From Planctomycetota bacterium (lineage in GTDB: Bacteria > Planctomycetota > UBA1135 > UBA2386): a stretch of DNA of 64,000 nt. How positions within the stretch are numbered: position 1 is the first letter of the stretch; each line of letters opens with the position of its first letter. The notes beneath the pieces are model-generated. The model had not been told where the DNA came from. It saw only the letters and a program-made list of their open reading frames with translations, and searched no databases. Shown piece by piece: positions 24,349-33,194 of this stretch. Location: contig JAEUHS010000039.1 in assembly GCA_016794035.1 (NCBI GenBank), forward strand, positions 1-64,000, written 5' to 3'. The position numbers and the translations under genes were made by a program.

Positions 24349-24447
24349 CCCGCGATGCGAACGCGGGCGCATTCGGCGGGAACCGATGACTTGCGTGCAG
24401 CTCCTTGGCCGAAGGCGGCAGGAAAGCCGTCGCGAGGGAGTCTCCCG

Positions 24448-24588
24448 TCAGGCGGCGCTGGCGTCGGTCACGCTGCGGGCGCCGCCGAAGCTCATGGCGT
24501 GGATGCTGCGGTCGCCCCCCGTCCTGCGCCAGGCGAGCACTTCGTGCCGGCGCAGGTGGCGCCACAAAGCCCGGGAGCTCCACCCAAG
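24448..24588 (-). pseudogene. Possible gene remnant or very small gene
   Basis: Reading the minus strand to the TGA at 24450-24448, about 38 codons are open (an in-frame TGATGA lies just upstream) and nearly every codon ends in G or C, as in real genes here and unlike the other two frames. The peptide includes ALWRHLRRHEVLAWRRTGGD and SIHAMSFGGARSVTDASAA. Upstream, another frame (around MTWVELPG) also looks coding, which would fit a frameshifted gene. No family is recognised, and chance cannot be excluded. Confidence 0.25.
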
Positions 24589-24819
24589 TCATCAGTGCCC
24601 GTTCGGAGAGATGCCAGCGCGGGTCCACGCGGGCCGGGTCGGGCGTCACGCACCCGCATGCGCGACCGCCGCACCGCACGTCGCGCGGCGCCGCCGTGGG
24701 TGCCCGTGGGCCCGCTGCGCTGCGGCTGGGTGTGCCACCGAACCTGCCGACTTCGAGCGGTCAGGTGGCGCGGGCGCGGGTCGGAATCGGGCTCACCACG
24801 ATCCCCCGCTCAAGCACGG

Positions 24820-24861
24820 ACTCCCATGGGGCCGATGCCATCGGCATGTCCCCATAGGAGT
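24820..24861 (+). promoter_or_regulatory. Leader hairpin covering the ribosome binding site
   Basis: Arms 24820-24831 and 24850-24861 pair at 11 of 12 positions (one C-A mismatch). Inside, 24832-24836 pairs with 24840-24844 around a GCC loop. The 3' arm contains the only Shine-Dalgarno candidate, AGGAG at 24856-24860, eight bases before ATG 24869. Folding would block ribosome entry, so it could be a translational switch. Confidence 0.55.
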
Positions 24862-24868
24862 CGGTGCC

Positions 24869-27800
24869 ATGAAGCAGACGCAGTCCCCGCGTTCGTTGCT
24901 CGTCCCTGTTGCCATGTTCCTCGCCGCGTGCTCGAGCGGTGGTGGGGGGGGACCAGCGGGGGAGGCGACGGCCGGCGGCGACTTCGTGGTGCGCAACACG
25001 ACGCCCGGCAACGGGGGGCGCGTGTTCCTCAACGATGCGCTCAGCATCGACTTCAGCCACGCCGTCGATCTCGGCTCGGCGAGCCTGACGACGATCACGT
25101 TCCAGGTGCTCGACCAACAGGGCAACCCGGTCAGCGAGCTGGTCCGTGGTTCCTTCCGGCTCGCCGCGAGCCCCGGGGACGCCGAGGTCGGGCGCCGGTT
25201 GCAGTTCGTGCCGAGCTACCCGAGCGACAACGCCTACAGCAACGGCGGCCTGCGCGCTGGCCGCACCTACGTGGTGCAGCTCGTCGGCGGCCAGGCGCAG
25301 AACGGCACCGTGCTGCGCGACCGCTCGGGCCGGGCCCTGCACACGCCGTTCACGTTCCACTTCCACACCGTCGAGGGCACGCAGGCCGCCCAGTTGTTCC
25401 GCAACCCGAAGTCCGGCGGTCCCAAGCGCACCGGGCTCGAGGTGAGCACGGCGACCGATCTCGGCAGCGTGCCGTTGAACCTGTTCGGCGCGCCGCCGCT
25501 CGAAGTCCGGCTCGCGTTCGACCAGGCGCTGAACCCGAGCGACCAGAACGTGCCGGTGCACTTCGACGGGAATCCGCTGGTGCGCGATGTGAACCAGCGG
25601 GGCCGCATCTACCTCGAATACGAGGACCCGGCGGCCGGGGTCGGGGTGCACGCCTGGATCCCCGCCGACGTCGCGCTCGAACGCAACGATCCGGACGGCG
25701 CCGTGGTGGTGCTGCGGCCGATCGGCGTGTTGCCCAACCACGCCGTCCTGCGCGTGGTCGTCGAGCGCACGGTCGAGGACATCTCGGGTGAGTCGAACGT
25801 CGCCAGCTACGCCTACGACCAGGTGTTCGGCACGTTCGCGACCGACGCGTCCTACGCACCGCAGTGGAACGGCATCGCCGAGGACTTCGCGACCGCCGAC
25901 CACATCGACCTCGGCGCCGCCTTCCCCGAGGCGCAGGCCGAGGTGCACCAGGGATACGTGCGCGCCGGCTTCGCGTTCGAAGGCAACCCGACCAGCCTCG
26001 AGTACGAACCGCTGACCGCCGAGGTGGTGCTGAACACCGCCTTCACGCAGATCACGCCCAAGGTCGGTCTGCCGTTCACCGTGTCGGGCGGCGTGTTCCA
26101 CTTCAGGAACGTGCGGATCCCGGCCGGGGTGCACGTGCAGGGCACCGGGCCCAACCCGATGGTCTGGCTGTGCAGCGGCGACTTCACGGTCGAGGGCACG
26201 CTGAGCGTGCGCGGCGGCAAGGGCGCGCGCACCGAGTCGGTGGGGGCGGCGAACATCGCCAAGGCCGGTGGCATCGGCGTGTGCGGTGGCGGCAACGGTG
26301 GCGAGGGCACGCCGAGCGCGCTGCTGCGCGATCTGCGCGGCGGCACCGGTCGCGGGCCGATGCAGGTCCCCGGCACCGGTGGCCGCGGCGGCTACCTCGC
26401 CTGCAGCGGCAACTGCTGGGCCCCGTTCGGTTCCGGCGGCGGTTCCGGCGGGGGTGGCGGCACCTTGTCCACGCAGGGTGACCCCCATTACCGCGGCGCC
26501 GTGCCGGCTGCCATCATGCCGAACGTGCCGCCGACGGCGAACACGTCGTTCCAGCAGTTGCGCGGCTACGGCGGCGCCGGGTGCAGCGGCAGTTCGGGAA
26601 CGCGGACGGCGTTCCTCACCGGTGGCGAACCGGGGGACCTGGTGTTTCGCGACGGCCGCAGCGACAACGACTTCTGGGGCAGCGGCATCCGCCTGGCTCC
26701 GACCGGCAACCTGCGCCTCGCCGGCGAGCTGCAGGTCCCCGCCGGCGGGGGTGGCGGCGGCGGCGGCGGCGACACCGCCTACCCGACCGCCGACTGCTCG
26801 GCGAGCGCGTCCCCGCAGTACGACCTCAGCGGCGGCGGTGGCGGCGGCGGCGGCGGGGTGCTGATCGTCAAGGCGCTGGGCACCATCACGGTGGGCGCCA
26901 CGGGTCGCATCACCGCGGACGGCGGTGACGGTGGCGGCGGCGAGCCGTTGGGTGTGTGCAGTTGGGCCGGCGGCGGCGGTGGTGGCGCCGGCGGCATGGT
27001 GGTGCTGATGGCCGCGCGCCAGATCGTCCTGCACGCGCACGGTTCGGCCACCGAGAACCGCTACACCTACGGCCAGAACGACTACGACTTCTGCCTGTCG
27101 GCGGACGGTGGCGCCTGCAACACGGGCAGCAGCGGCAGCCCGCTGACGACCGGCAAGTACCCGGCGAGCGGCACGAACATGGTCGCCGGCGCCCAGTACG
27201 ACACCAGGCCGCTCGGTGGTCTGGGCGGCATGGGCATCGTGCAGCTGATGGTGCCACCGGGCGACAACAGCGCCGACGGCACCAACACCTGCCTCGACGA
27301 CAACATCGTCGTCCTGCGGGCGACGGCGGGCGGCGCGCCGGTCGTGCTGTCGGGCCCGGCCAAGCAGGCGATGCTCGCCTGGCGCGGCTTCCCGGACGCC
27401 AGCGGCGAGTTCGTCGACGACCTCGGGCAGCCGACCGGCATCGGCCACGACGAGGGCGACATCCGTCCGGCGCCGGTGTTGCTGCCGTGCCCGTTCAGCG
27501 CGAAGTCGCGGCTGCGGTCGAAGTGGATCGACACCGGCTGCAGCAAGCGCCGCGAGCTCCGCGCGCCGGACGGCATGCCGGCCGGCGTCGTCGACGCCGC
27601 GGCCGGACCGGACTACGAGTTCGCCGGGACCGAGACCGCCGGTGCCAGTCGGGGCTACGCCGGCTACCGCGACGCCGCCGACGCGGTCGCGATCGACTAC
27701 CCGTTGCGCCTCGGTCCGACGCCCATCCTCACCAGCGAGGCGCAGGCCAGCTATCTCGGCGCTCCGGCCTACCGCGTGACGGTGGGCAGCGGGATGCTGG

Positions 27801-28306
27801 GGGCCGCCGATCGCTACGTGCAACACGAAGCCGAACTGCTCGACGTCGGCGGCGCCGTGGTGGGCAGCTTCCGCATCCTCAGCCACAGCGGCGCCGCGCT
27901 GTTGCTCGACCCGCAGGGCGGCATGCTGCCGGCCAACGCATCGCGGGTGCAGATCCGCGCCAAGTTCTTCGCGGTCGCCGTCGGCGGCACCGAGGGCCTG
28001 GGCCCGGTCTACAGTCCGCTCGGCAGCGATCGCCGGATCCCGAACGCCAACGTGCGCATCGGCTTCGCCTTCCACCAGGATCCCGCGGCCGCGACGGGTC
28101 GCTTCCCGGCCGACGCGCAGACGTTCCTGTACGACCTGCACGATCCGGACTTCCTGCACTGGGTCGCCGTGCGCGGTGCGCCGCGCTACGTGCAGTGGGA
28201 CGTGGTGTTCGACCTCGCGTTCGCCGACGACAGCGTGCCGCCGTCGCTGAGCCCGACGTCGCCGCGGCTGGAGCTGCGCTTCCTGCGCCTGCCGTTCCGG
28301 TTCTGA
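24869..28306 (+). CDS. Giant Gly-rich lipoprotein with Ig-like domain
   Basis: A 1145-residue predicted lipoprotein. The signal peptide ends in MFLAACSSGGGGG (lipid Cys21) and a short Gly tether. Residues about 35-180 form an SbsA-type Ig-like domain (Big_5), with PGNGGRVFLNDALSIDFSHA and an ITFQVLD strand. Residues about 400-820 are Gly-rich with repeated motifs of poly-Gly followed by short beta strands (GGGGVLIVKALGTITVGATG, then GRITADGGDGGGG), consistent with a beta-helix or beta-solenoid. Several Cys may form disulfides. The last third is beta-rich without a recognised family. It is probably surface exposed and structural or adhesive (inference). The frame runs on far upstream, but ATG 24869 is the only start placed before a signal peptide. 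It has a leader hairpin and no operon partner. Confidence 0.85.
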   Translation: MKQTQSPRSLLVPVAMFLAACSSGGGGGPAGEATAGGDFVVRNTTPGNGGRVFLNDALSIDFSHAVDLGSASLTTITFQVLDQQGNPVSELVRGSFRLAASPGDAEVGRRLQFVPSYPSDNAYSNGGLRAGRTYVVQLVGGQAQNGTVLRDRSGRALHTPFTFHFHTVEGTQAAQLFRNPKSGGPKRTGLEVSTATDLGSVPLNLFGAPPLEVRLAFDQALNPSDQNVPVHFDGNPLVRDVNQRGRIYLEYEDPAAGVGVHAWIPADVALERNDPDGAVVVLRPIGVLPNHAVLRVVVERTVEDISGESNVASYAYDQVFGTFATDASYAPQWNGIAEDFATADHIDLGAAFPEAQAEVHQGYVRAGFAFEGNPTSLEYEPLTAEVVLNTAFTQITPKVGLPFTVSGGVFHFRNVRIPAGVHVQGTGPNPMVWLCSGDFTVEGTLSVRGGKGARTESVGAANIAKAGGIGVCGGGNGGEGTPSALLRDLRGGTGRGPMQVPGTGGRGGYLACSGNCWAPFGSGGGSGGGGGTLSTQGDPHYRGAVPAAIMPNVPPTANTSFQQLRGYGGAGCSGSSGTRTAFLTGGEPGDLVFRDGRSDNDFWGSGIRLAPTGNLRLAGELQVPAGGGGGGGGGDTAYPTADCSASASPQYDLSGGGGGGGGGVLIVKALGTITVGATGRITADGGDGGGGEPLGVCSWAGGGGGGAGGMVVLMAARQIVLHAHGSATENRYTYGQNDYDFCLSADGGACNTGSSGSPLTTGKYPASGTNMVAGAQYDTRPLGGLGGMGIVQLMVPPGDNSADGTNTCLDDNIVVLRATAGGAPVVLSGPAKQAMLAWRGFPDASGEFVDDLGQPTGIGHDEGDIRPAPVLLPCPFSAKSRLRSKWIDTGCSKRRELRAPDGMPAGVVDAAAGPDYEFAGTETAGASRGYAGYRDAADAVAIDYPLRLGPTPILTSEAQASYLGAPAYRVTVGSGMLGAADRYVQHEAELLDVGGAVVGSFRILSHSGAALLLDPQGGMLPANASRVQIRAKFFAVAVGGTEGLGPVYSPLGSDRRIPNANVRIGFAFHQDPAAATGRFPADAQTFLYDLHDPDFLHWVAVRGAPRYVQWDVVFDLAFADDSVPPSLSPTSPRLELRFLRLPFRF

Positions 28307-28312
28307 GCGCGG

Positions 28313-28329
28313 CGGCGCCGGCAGCGCCG
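28313..28329 (+). terminator. Short GC hairpin after the lipoprotein gene
   Basis: CGGCGC (28313-28318) and GCGCCG (28324-28329) pair perfectly around a five-base loop, starting seven bases after the stop at 28306. No T-run follows. Such short stems are common by chance at this G+C level, so the call is weak. Confidence 0.25.
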
Positions 28330-28378
28330 ACGCGACCAGGCAAGCCCAGGCCGTTGCCGAGGCCTCGGGTGTCCTGGA

Positions 28379-28690
28379 TCACGCGCAGTCGGGAGGTGGG
28401 CCCTGTTCGGCGATGCGACCGAGCGTGTCCATCCACGCGACGCGGCTGCGCTCGATGGCCAGGCGATCGTGCCGCTTCCAGTGGCCGAACTTCGCGACGC
28501 GTTCGAGGTAGTCGCGCTTGCCGCCGGCCTCGCCGCCGGCGACGTGCACGTCGACGTCGACCAGGTAGATGCGCTCGGCGTCGACGTCGTGGCACCTGCC
28601 GACGTAGAGCTCCGGGCCGTGCGTGTCGACGGCGACGGTGATGCCGTGCAGTTCGTGGTGGTCGGGGTGCGGCAGGATGGGCTTCATCAC
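28379..28690 (-). CDS. Small His/Asp-rich protein of unknown function
   Basis: A 103-residue protein beginning MMKPILPHPDHHELHGITVA. The first half is predicted as beta strands (TVAVDTHGPELYVGR, ERIYLVDVDVHV) and the second as helices with a basic patch (KFGHWKRHDRLAIERSRVAW). There is no signal peptide or membrane helix, so it should be cytoplasmic. The clustered His and Asp residues could bind a metal, but no known motif is present. Either of the first two Met codons (28690 or 28687) could be the start. Codon use is typical of the window. It has its own promoter-like pair at 28768-28796 and is convergent with the lipoprotein gene. Confidence 0.75.
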   Translation of the reverse strand: MMKPILPHPDHHELHGITVAVDTHGPELYVGRCHDVDAERIYLVDVDVHVAGGEAGGKRDYLERVAKFGHWKRHDRLAIERSRVAWMDTLGRIAEQGPPPDCA

Positions 28691-28767
28691 CGTCGGGTCT
28701 CGGGGGCAGGGCGGAGGGCGCCGGCAGGCTCGTGGCGGCCGACGCTCGCATCGCCCCGGAACGCGGC

Positions 28768-28796
28768 AGCCTAGGCGGGCGCAGGAGCGGCCGCAA
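28768..28796 (-). promoter_or_regulatory. Promoter-like pair for the 103-residue gene
   Basis: On the minus strand TTGCGG (28796-28791) and TAGGCT (28773-28768) are exactly 17 bases apart. The same -10 sequence precedes rpmF, and TAGGGA with the same TTGCGG -35 precedes the gene at 61144. The predicted leader is about 70 bases. Confidence 0.5.
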
Positions 28797-28802
28797 GGCG
28801 GC

Positions 28803-31007
28803 TCACCGGGCCTTGGGTGCTCCCGCGCGCACGTTGTTGCGGAGGTGCTCGAGCGCCGCGCGTTCGTGCGCCGAGGGCTCGTTCGCCATGAGCTCCGTCA
28901 GCGCCTCGACGACACCGGTGCTGCGGCCGGTGCGCAGCGCGAAGTCGCGTGCCATGCGCCGCACGGCCTCGCTACGGCCGCCGTCGCGGCGCAGCACATC
29001 GAGCAGCAGCGACTCGGCTCGGTCGAGATCCCGCAAGTCGTCGGGTTCGGCGGTCGTCAGCAGCCAGACCAGACAGAGCACGGCGCTCCGGTTGTGCGGC
29101 TCGAGCACGAGCACGCGCTCGTAGCAGGCCTTCGCCTCGCGCACCCGCAGCAGGCGGTCGAGCGCGTAGCCGAGGTTGAACTGGGCGCGCACGTCCCTGG
29201 GGTCGCGGGCGACGATCTGCTCGAGGATCGCCACGGCCTCGGCCGAACGGCCGAGCTTGTCGAGCAGCGCGGCTCGCAACAGGGCGAGATCGGCGCGCTG
29301 GTCGTCGTCGTCGGCTGCCAGTTGCGCCGTCGCCGCCTGGACCTCGTCGAGCCCGGCGGCGGCGTCGAACGAGAGATACGCGCGGGCCAGACGGAGGTGC
29401 CACACGGGCGAGTCCGGGCGCAGCGACGAGGCCTGACGATAGGCCACCGCCGCCGCGCGCGCATCGCCGCGGCGCGTGTGCAGGTTGCCGAGGGCGCCGG
29501 CGAGCGCCGCCGAAGCGGGCAGCAGCGCACAGGCGGTCGTCAGTTCGCGTTCGGCCTCGATCAGGTGTCCTGCCTTCTCTTCGGCCTCGGCGACGAGCAG
29601 GTGTGCCAGGGGGTTGCGGGTCTCGCCCACGAGTACGGTGCGGAAGGCCGCGGCCGCGGCGTCCCAGCGCGCGTCGGCGCGCGCGGCGAGCGCATCGCGC
29701 CAGGGGGTGAAGCCGGCCGCGGCGATCGTGGGCGGCGCGGTCCCGGCGTCGATCGCCTGCAGCGCGGCGGCACCGAAGTGGCCCGGCACCGCCGCCACCG
29801 CGGCGGCGAGCTCGCGCCGCAGGGTCGCTCGTTCCTGTTCGCAGAAGGCCAGCACGGCGCGGTCGAAGTGGGCCTCGGCCTGTTCGCGCCGCGCGCGTGT
29901 GGCGGCCGCTTGCCAGGCGAACGCGATCGCGAGCGCGAGCACGAGTGCGGCCGTGCCGCACGCCGCGGCGCGACCGGGGTGGCGGCGGGTCGCATCGAGT
30001 GTGCGCACGAGCAGGCCAGGCGGCCGGGCCCGGACCGGTCGTCCGGTCAGCAGACGGTCGCAGTCGGCGACCAGTGCCTGGGCGGTCGCCGGCCGCCAGC
30101 GCGGGTGCCGGGCGGTCGCGGTGCGCACGAGCCGCACGAGGTCGCGCGGCAGGTCGGCGCCCGGCAGGTCGGGCGCCCCGCCGGCCTTGGCGGCGGCGAG
30201 CAGCGCGGAGCGGTCGCTGCCGCTGCGGGCCGGCCGGCCGGTCAACAGCTCGGCCAGGATCAGCCCGACCGCGTGCAGGTCGGTGCGGGCGTCCGCGGGC
30301 AGGCCGTCGGCCTGTTCGGGCGCCAGGTAGCGGGGCGTGCCGAGCAGGTCGCCGGTGCCGGTCAACGTGACGTCGAGCGGATCGTGCACGAGCCCGAAGT
30401 CGACGATCACCGGCGAACCGTCGTCGCGCAGCATCACGTTCTGCGGCTTCAGGTCGCGATGGCACAGGCCGGCGCCGTGCACGGCCGCGAGCGCACAGCC
30501 GATCTGGCGGCACAGCTCGACGGCGTGCCGCCACGGCAGCGGACCGAGTCCGCTGAGCGAACGTCCCGGCACGAGGTCCATGACGAGGAACGGCAGCCCG
30601 TCGGCGACGCCGATCTCGTGCACGCCGACGATGCCCGGGTGCGCGATGCGCGCCAGCGCCTTGGCTTCCCGCTGGAACCGCAGCTGCGCATGCGGCTGCA
30701 ACAGGGTGGTGACCGACAGTCGCTTGAGCGCCCGGTGCACGCCGTCCCGCTCGACCTCGTAGACGACGCCGGCGCCGCCGCGGCCGAGTTCGCGCACCAC
30801 GCGGAAGTCCGCGATGCGTTCGGGCACCGGCTCGCTGTCGCCGAGCGTGGCGAGCACGTCCAGGCTGGCGCGCAGCGCGGCCAGCAGGTCCGGGCCCGCG
30901 TCCGGGTGTTCGGCGGCGAACGCCTCGGCGGTCAGGCGCGGCTCGCGTTCACGCCGGTCCAGGAAGCGATCGACCAGGTCTTCGAGGCCGTCGTCGGCGG
31001 CCGTCAT
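28803..31007 (-). CDS. Transmembrane Ser/Thr protein kinase with TPR repeats
   Basis: A 734-residue kinase. Residues about 1-65 are a helical lead-in (EDLVDRFLDRREREPRLTAE) often seen before planctomycete kinases. The catalytic domain, about 70-335, has GRGGAGVVYEVERDGV, HRDLKPQNVML (H183, D185), VIVDFGLVHD and GTPRYLAPEQ. A single membrane helix follows (about 346-368, GTAALVLALAIAFAWQAAA). Residues about 400-720 contain several TPR-like units, for example AQFNLGYALDRLLRVREAKA and LGNLHTRRGDARAAAVAYR. Its ATG overlaps the stop of the ECF sigma gene by four bases (ATGA at 31007-31004), so kinase and sigma factor are made together. This pairing is characteristic of planctomycetes and suggests the kinase controls the sigma factor's activity (inference). 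Confidence 0.94.
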   Translation of the reverse strand: MTAADDGLEDLVDRFLDRREREPRLTAEAFAAEHPDAGPDLLAALRASLDVLATLGDSEPVPERIADFRVVRELGRGGAGVVYEVERDGVHRALKRLSVTTLLQPHAQLRFQREAKALARIAHPGIVGVHEIGVADGLPFLVMDLVPGRSLSGLGPLPWRHAVELCRQIGCALAAVHGAGLCHRDLKPQNVMLRDDGSPVIVDFGLVHDPLDVTLTGTGDLLGTPRYLAPEQADGLPADARTDLHAVGLILAELLTGRPARSGSDRSALLAAAKAGGAPDLPGADLPRDLVRLVRTATARHPRWRPATAQALVADCDRLLTGRPVRARPPGLLVRTLDATRRHPGRAAACGTAALVLALAIAFAWQAAATRARREQAEAHFDRAVLAFCEQERATLRRELAAAVAAVPGHFGAAALQAIDAGTAPPTIAAAGFTPWRDALAARADARWDAAAAAFRTVLVGETRNPLAHLLVAEAEEKAGHLIEAERELTTACALLPASAALAGALGNLHTRRGDARAAAVAYRQASSLRPDSPVWHLRLARAYLSFDAAAGLDEVQAATAQLAADDDDQRADLALLRAALLDKLGRSAEAVAILEQIVARDPRDVRAQFNLGYALDRLLRVREAKACYERVLVLEPHNRSAVLCLVWLLTTAEPDDLRDLDRAESLLLDVLRRDGGRSEAVRRMARDFALRTGRSTGVVEALTELMANEPSAHERAALEHLRNNVRAGAPKAR

Positions 31008-31582
31008 GGCGCGGTCCCGAGCAGCACGCCGAGCCGCGCCACCGCGCGCTGGTAGATCTTGGTCGTCGCCTCGGGGCTCTTGCCGATCGCCGCGGCGACC
31101 TCCTGGTTGCAGAGCCCGTGCGCGCTGCGCAGGGTGACGACCTCGCGCATCGACTCGGGCAGGGTGCGGATCGCGCGTTCGAGCGCGTCGAGGCGGTCGT
31201 GGTCGAGGTAGCGGTCGGGCCCGCCGCTCGGCAGCCGCTCGAGCAGGCTGTCGGACAACGGCACGTCGTGGGCGCGCTTCTGGGCGGCGTGGTAGTTGCC
31301 CTTCTTGCGGATCTTGTGCAGCACGCAGACGTGCAGGTAGCGGCCGAGCGCGCCCTCGTCGCGCGGTTCGAAACGCACCAGATCGCCGAGCGCCTCGCGC
31401 ACGACGCTGTGCAGCACGTCCTCGGACTGCAGGTGGGAGCGCAGACCGGCGCCGAGCTGGCAGCGGATCGAGAACAGCAGCCGGTCCCGATAGCGCAGGT
31501 AGAGGTCGTCCCACGCGGCCCGGTCGCCGGCCTGGATACGGCGCAGCAGCTCGATCGAGTTGTCGGTGGCGTCGTTCGCCAT
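31004..31582 (-). CDS. ECF-type RNA polymerase sigma factor
   Basis: A 192-residue sigma-70 family protein with only regions 2 and 4. Region 2 spans about residues 8-95 and includes the core-binding part (AAWDDLYLRYRDRLLFSIR) and the -10-recognition part (SEDVLHSVVREALGDL). Region 4 spans about 130-188, with the helix-turn-helix in LPESMREVVTLRSAHGLCNQ and EVAAAIGKSPEATTKIYQRA. The type resembles planctomycete ECF factors that lie next to Hanks kinases rather than anti-sigma factors. No anti-sigma gene is present; the coupled downstream kinase probably has that regulatory role. It is divergent from the secreted-protein gene at 31815, with 232 bases between. A TAGGAT box lies 15 bases before the ATG, without a convincing -35. 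Confidence 0.93.
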   Translation of the reverse strand: MANDATDNSIELLRRIQAGDRAAWDDLYLRYRDRLLFSIRCQLGAGLRSHLQSEDVLHSVVREALGDLVRFEPRDEGALGRYLHVCVLHKIRKKGNYHAAQKRAHDVPLSDSLLERLPSGGPDRYLDHDRLDALERAIRTLPESMREVVTLRSAHGLCNQEVAAAIGKSPEATTKIYQRAVARLGVLLGTAP

Positions 31583-31814
31583 GACGTCTACATCCTACGG
31601 TTCGCGGCGAGAGGTTGGTCGCCGCGGCGGCCGCATCTGCCGTCGGCGGGCAGGGCAGGCGGCCCTGGCCACGAGCAACAGGACGACGGCGCTCCGGCGG
31701 CGGACATCGATCGGCGAAAAATCTGCGGCTGGCAGGCGAATCGAGTCCGCGGGCGCATCGGTCCGGGCCTGGGAAGGGTGCGGCCGCCAGTCGTCGCCGC
31801 CAAAGGAGCCAGCC

Positions 31815-33113
31815 ATGACCACCTCGAAGTCCTTCCCCGTCGTCCTGTTGCCGCTCTGCGTCTCGCTGGCGGCGACCGTTCTTCCGGCGCAGACCGCCTA
31901 CGTGCTGACGCGCGACGCCAGCTCGGGTCTGCGGCCCGCCATCGCCGTGCGGTTGCCCGGTCCGGTGGTGCCGTTCCTGCAGTACTGGGAACGGCCGGAG
32001 CTGCCCAACTACTACGCCGGCTCGATCGCCGCGACCGGCACGCCGTTGCCGCCCGTCGCCCATGAAGGCGACATCGCGATCGACCAGGACGCGCTGCTGG
32101 TCTACGCGACGGATGGCACCTCGTTCCTGTCGCAGGACGCCCACTCGCGCTACGGCGCCGTGCCGACCGCGTCGACGGTGGCGCTGCCGCTGCCGGGATG
32201 GCCCGGCGGGGCGCTGACCGGGCTCGCGGTCGCTGCCGGTGCCGGTCTGCTGTACGTCTGTGACGGCAGCCTGTTCCAGCCGCGTAGCAAGACGCATCCG
32301 TACCCGGCCGCCGCGCCGGCGATGGCGATGCCACCGTTCCTCGGCGCACCGGGCGCGACCGGTCTCGACTACGACCCGTCGACCGGCACGCTGTGGGCCT
32401 GCAACGTCGACGGGGCGACCGTCAACTTCACCACGGCGGGCGCGCTCGTGGCGGCGTTCCCCGCGCCGCCGGTGCCGGGGCTGGCACCCGTGCGCGGGAT
32501 CGCGATCAACCCGATGGCCGGACCGTTCGCGATGCCGCCGATCGTGCCGCAGACGCCGGGCTTCGAGGTCTGCCTCACCAACGGCAGCGTGATCTGCGAT
32601 GCGCTGCCGCCGTTCGGCACGATCGCCGTACCGCCGATGTTCCCGACCCATTGCCGCGGCCTCGCCATCGCCAGCGACCCGATCCTGCTGCCGGGCCGGT
32701 ACAACACTGTCAGCGGCACGCACGAGTACGAGAGCGATCCGGTGTTCGCGCCGTTCTACCCGCAGATCCGCATGTCGCGGCCGACCAACACCTTCGCCGC
32801 GACGCCCAGCGACCTGACGCTCGACGGGGCGCCGCCGAGTGTGCCCGCGCTGTTGATCGCGAACGTGATGCCGCTGCCCGTGCCGGGCGACGGCCTGGTC
32901 CTCGACGACGACGTGTTGTGGGTCAACCCGTTCGGCAGCGGCGTGCTGTTGGGGCCGGTCGGGGTCGACGCCGCGGGGCACGCCACGATCACCATGCCGA
33001 TCGGCCTGCCGGTCGGCTTCCACATCGTGACGCAGTGGGGTGTCGCGGATCCGGCGGCGCTGCTCGGCGTGCGCTTCACCGACGCGCTGATGTTCCGTCT
33101 CGGCCTGCTGTGA
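31815..33113 (+). CDS. Secreted protein, possible beta-propeller
   Basis: A 432-residue exported protein. The signal peptide is SFPVVLLPLCVSLAATVLPA with probable cleavage near AQT. The mature part is rich in Pro, Ala and Gly and contains recurring strand-turn patterns such as GLDYDPSTGTLWACN and GLAVAAGAGLLYVCDG, which resemble beta-propeller blades. The last 70 residues (VDAAGHATITMPIGLPVG) look like the C-terminal beta-sandwich found at the end of many exported planctomycete proteins. No enzyme motif is seen. ATG 31815 is preceded by a strong AAAGGAG eight bases away, which decides this start over the longer open frame from 31560. It is divergent from the sigma-kinase operon and might be one of its targets (speculative). 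Confidence 0.8.
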   Translation: MTTSKSFPVVLLPLCVSLAATVLPAQTAYVLTRDASSGLRPAIAVRLPGPVVPFLQYWERPELPNYYAGSIAATGTPLPPVAHEGDIAIDQDALLVYATDGTSFLSQDAHSRYGAVPTASTVALPLPGWPGGALTGLAVAAGAGLLYVCDGSLFQPRSKTHPYPAAAPAMAMPPFLGAPGATGLDYDPSTGTLWACNVDGATVNFTTAGALVAAFPAPPVPGLAPVRGIAINPMAGPFAMPPIVPQTPGFEVCLTNGSVICDALPPFGTIAVPPMFPTHCRGLAIASDPILLPGRYNTVSGTHEYESDPVFAPFYPQIRMSRPTNTFAATPSDLTLDGAPPSVPALLIANVMPLPVPGDGLVLDDDVLWVNPFGSGVLLGPVGVDAAGHATITMPIGLPVGFHIVTQWGVADPAALLGVRFTDALMFRLGLL

Positions 33114-33194
33114 CGTGGGCGGCGCCATGGCGGTCGGGCGCCGGCGGCGGAACTGCTCTGCGGGCCGTCGTCCGGCCGCTACCGTAACCGCGTC

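Larger units (their letters stand above)
24284..24868. other. Intergenic region of 585 bases between divergent genes
   Basis: This is the longest gap in the window. It holds the ferredoxin promoter (24320-24348), a short minus-strand stretch with gene-like codon use (24448-24588), and the hairpin that covers the ribosome binding site of the following lipoprotein gene (24820-24861). Between about 24590 and 24815 I see no reliable gene or known RNA. Confidence 0.5.

Noticed and set aside
23003..24868. Open reading continuing upstream of the giant lipoprotein, giving a 1767-codon frame
   Set aside because: It runs antisense through the E1-like and ferredoxin genes, and the signal peptide lies only at 24869. 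Long stop-free frames are common at 70% G+C.
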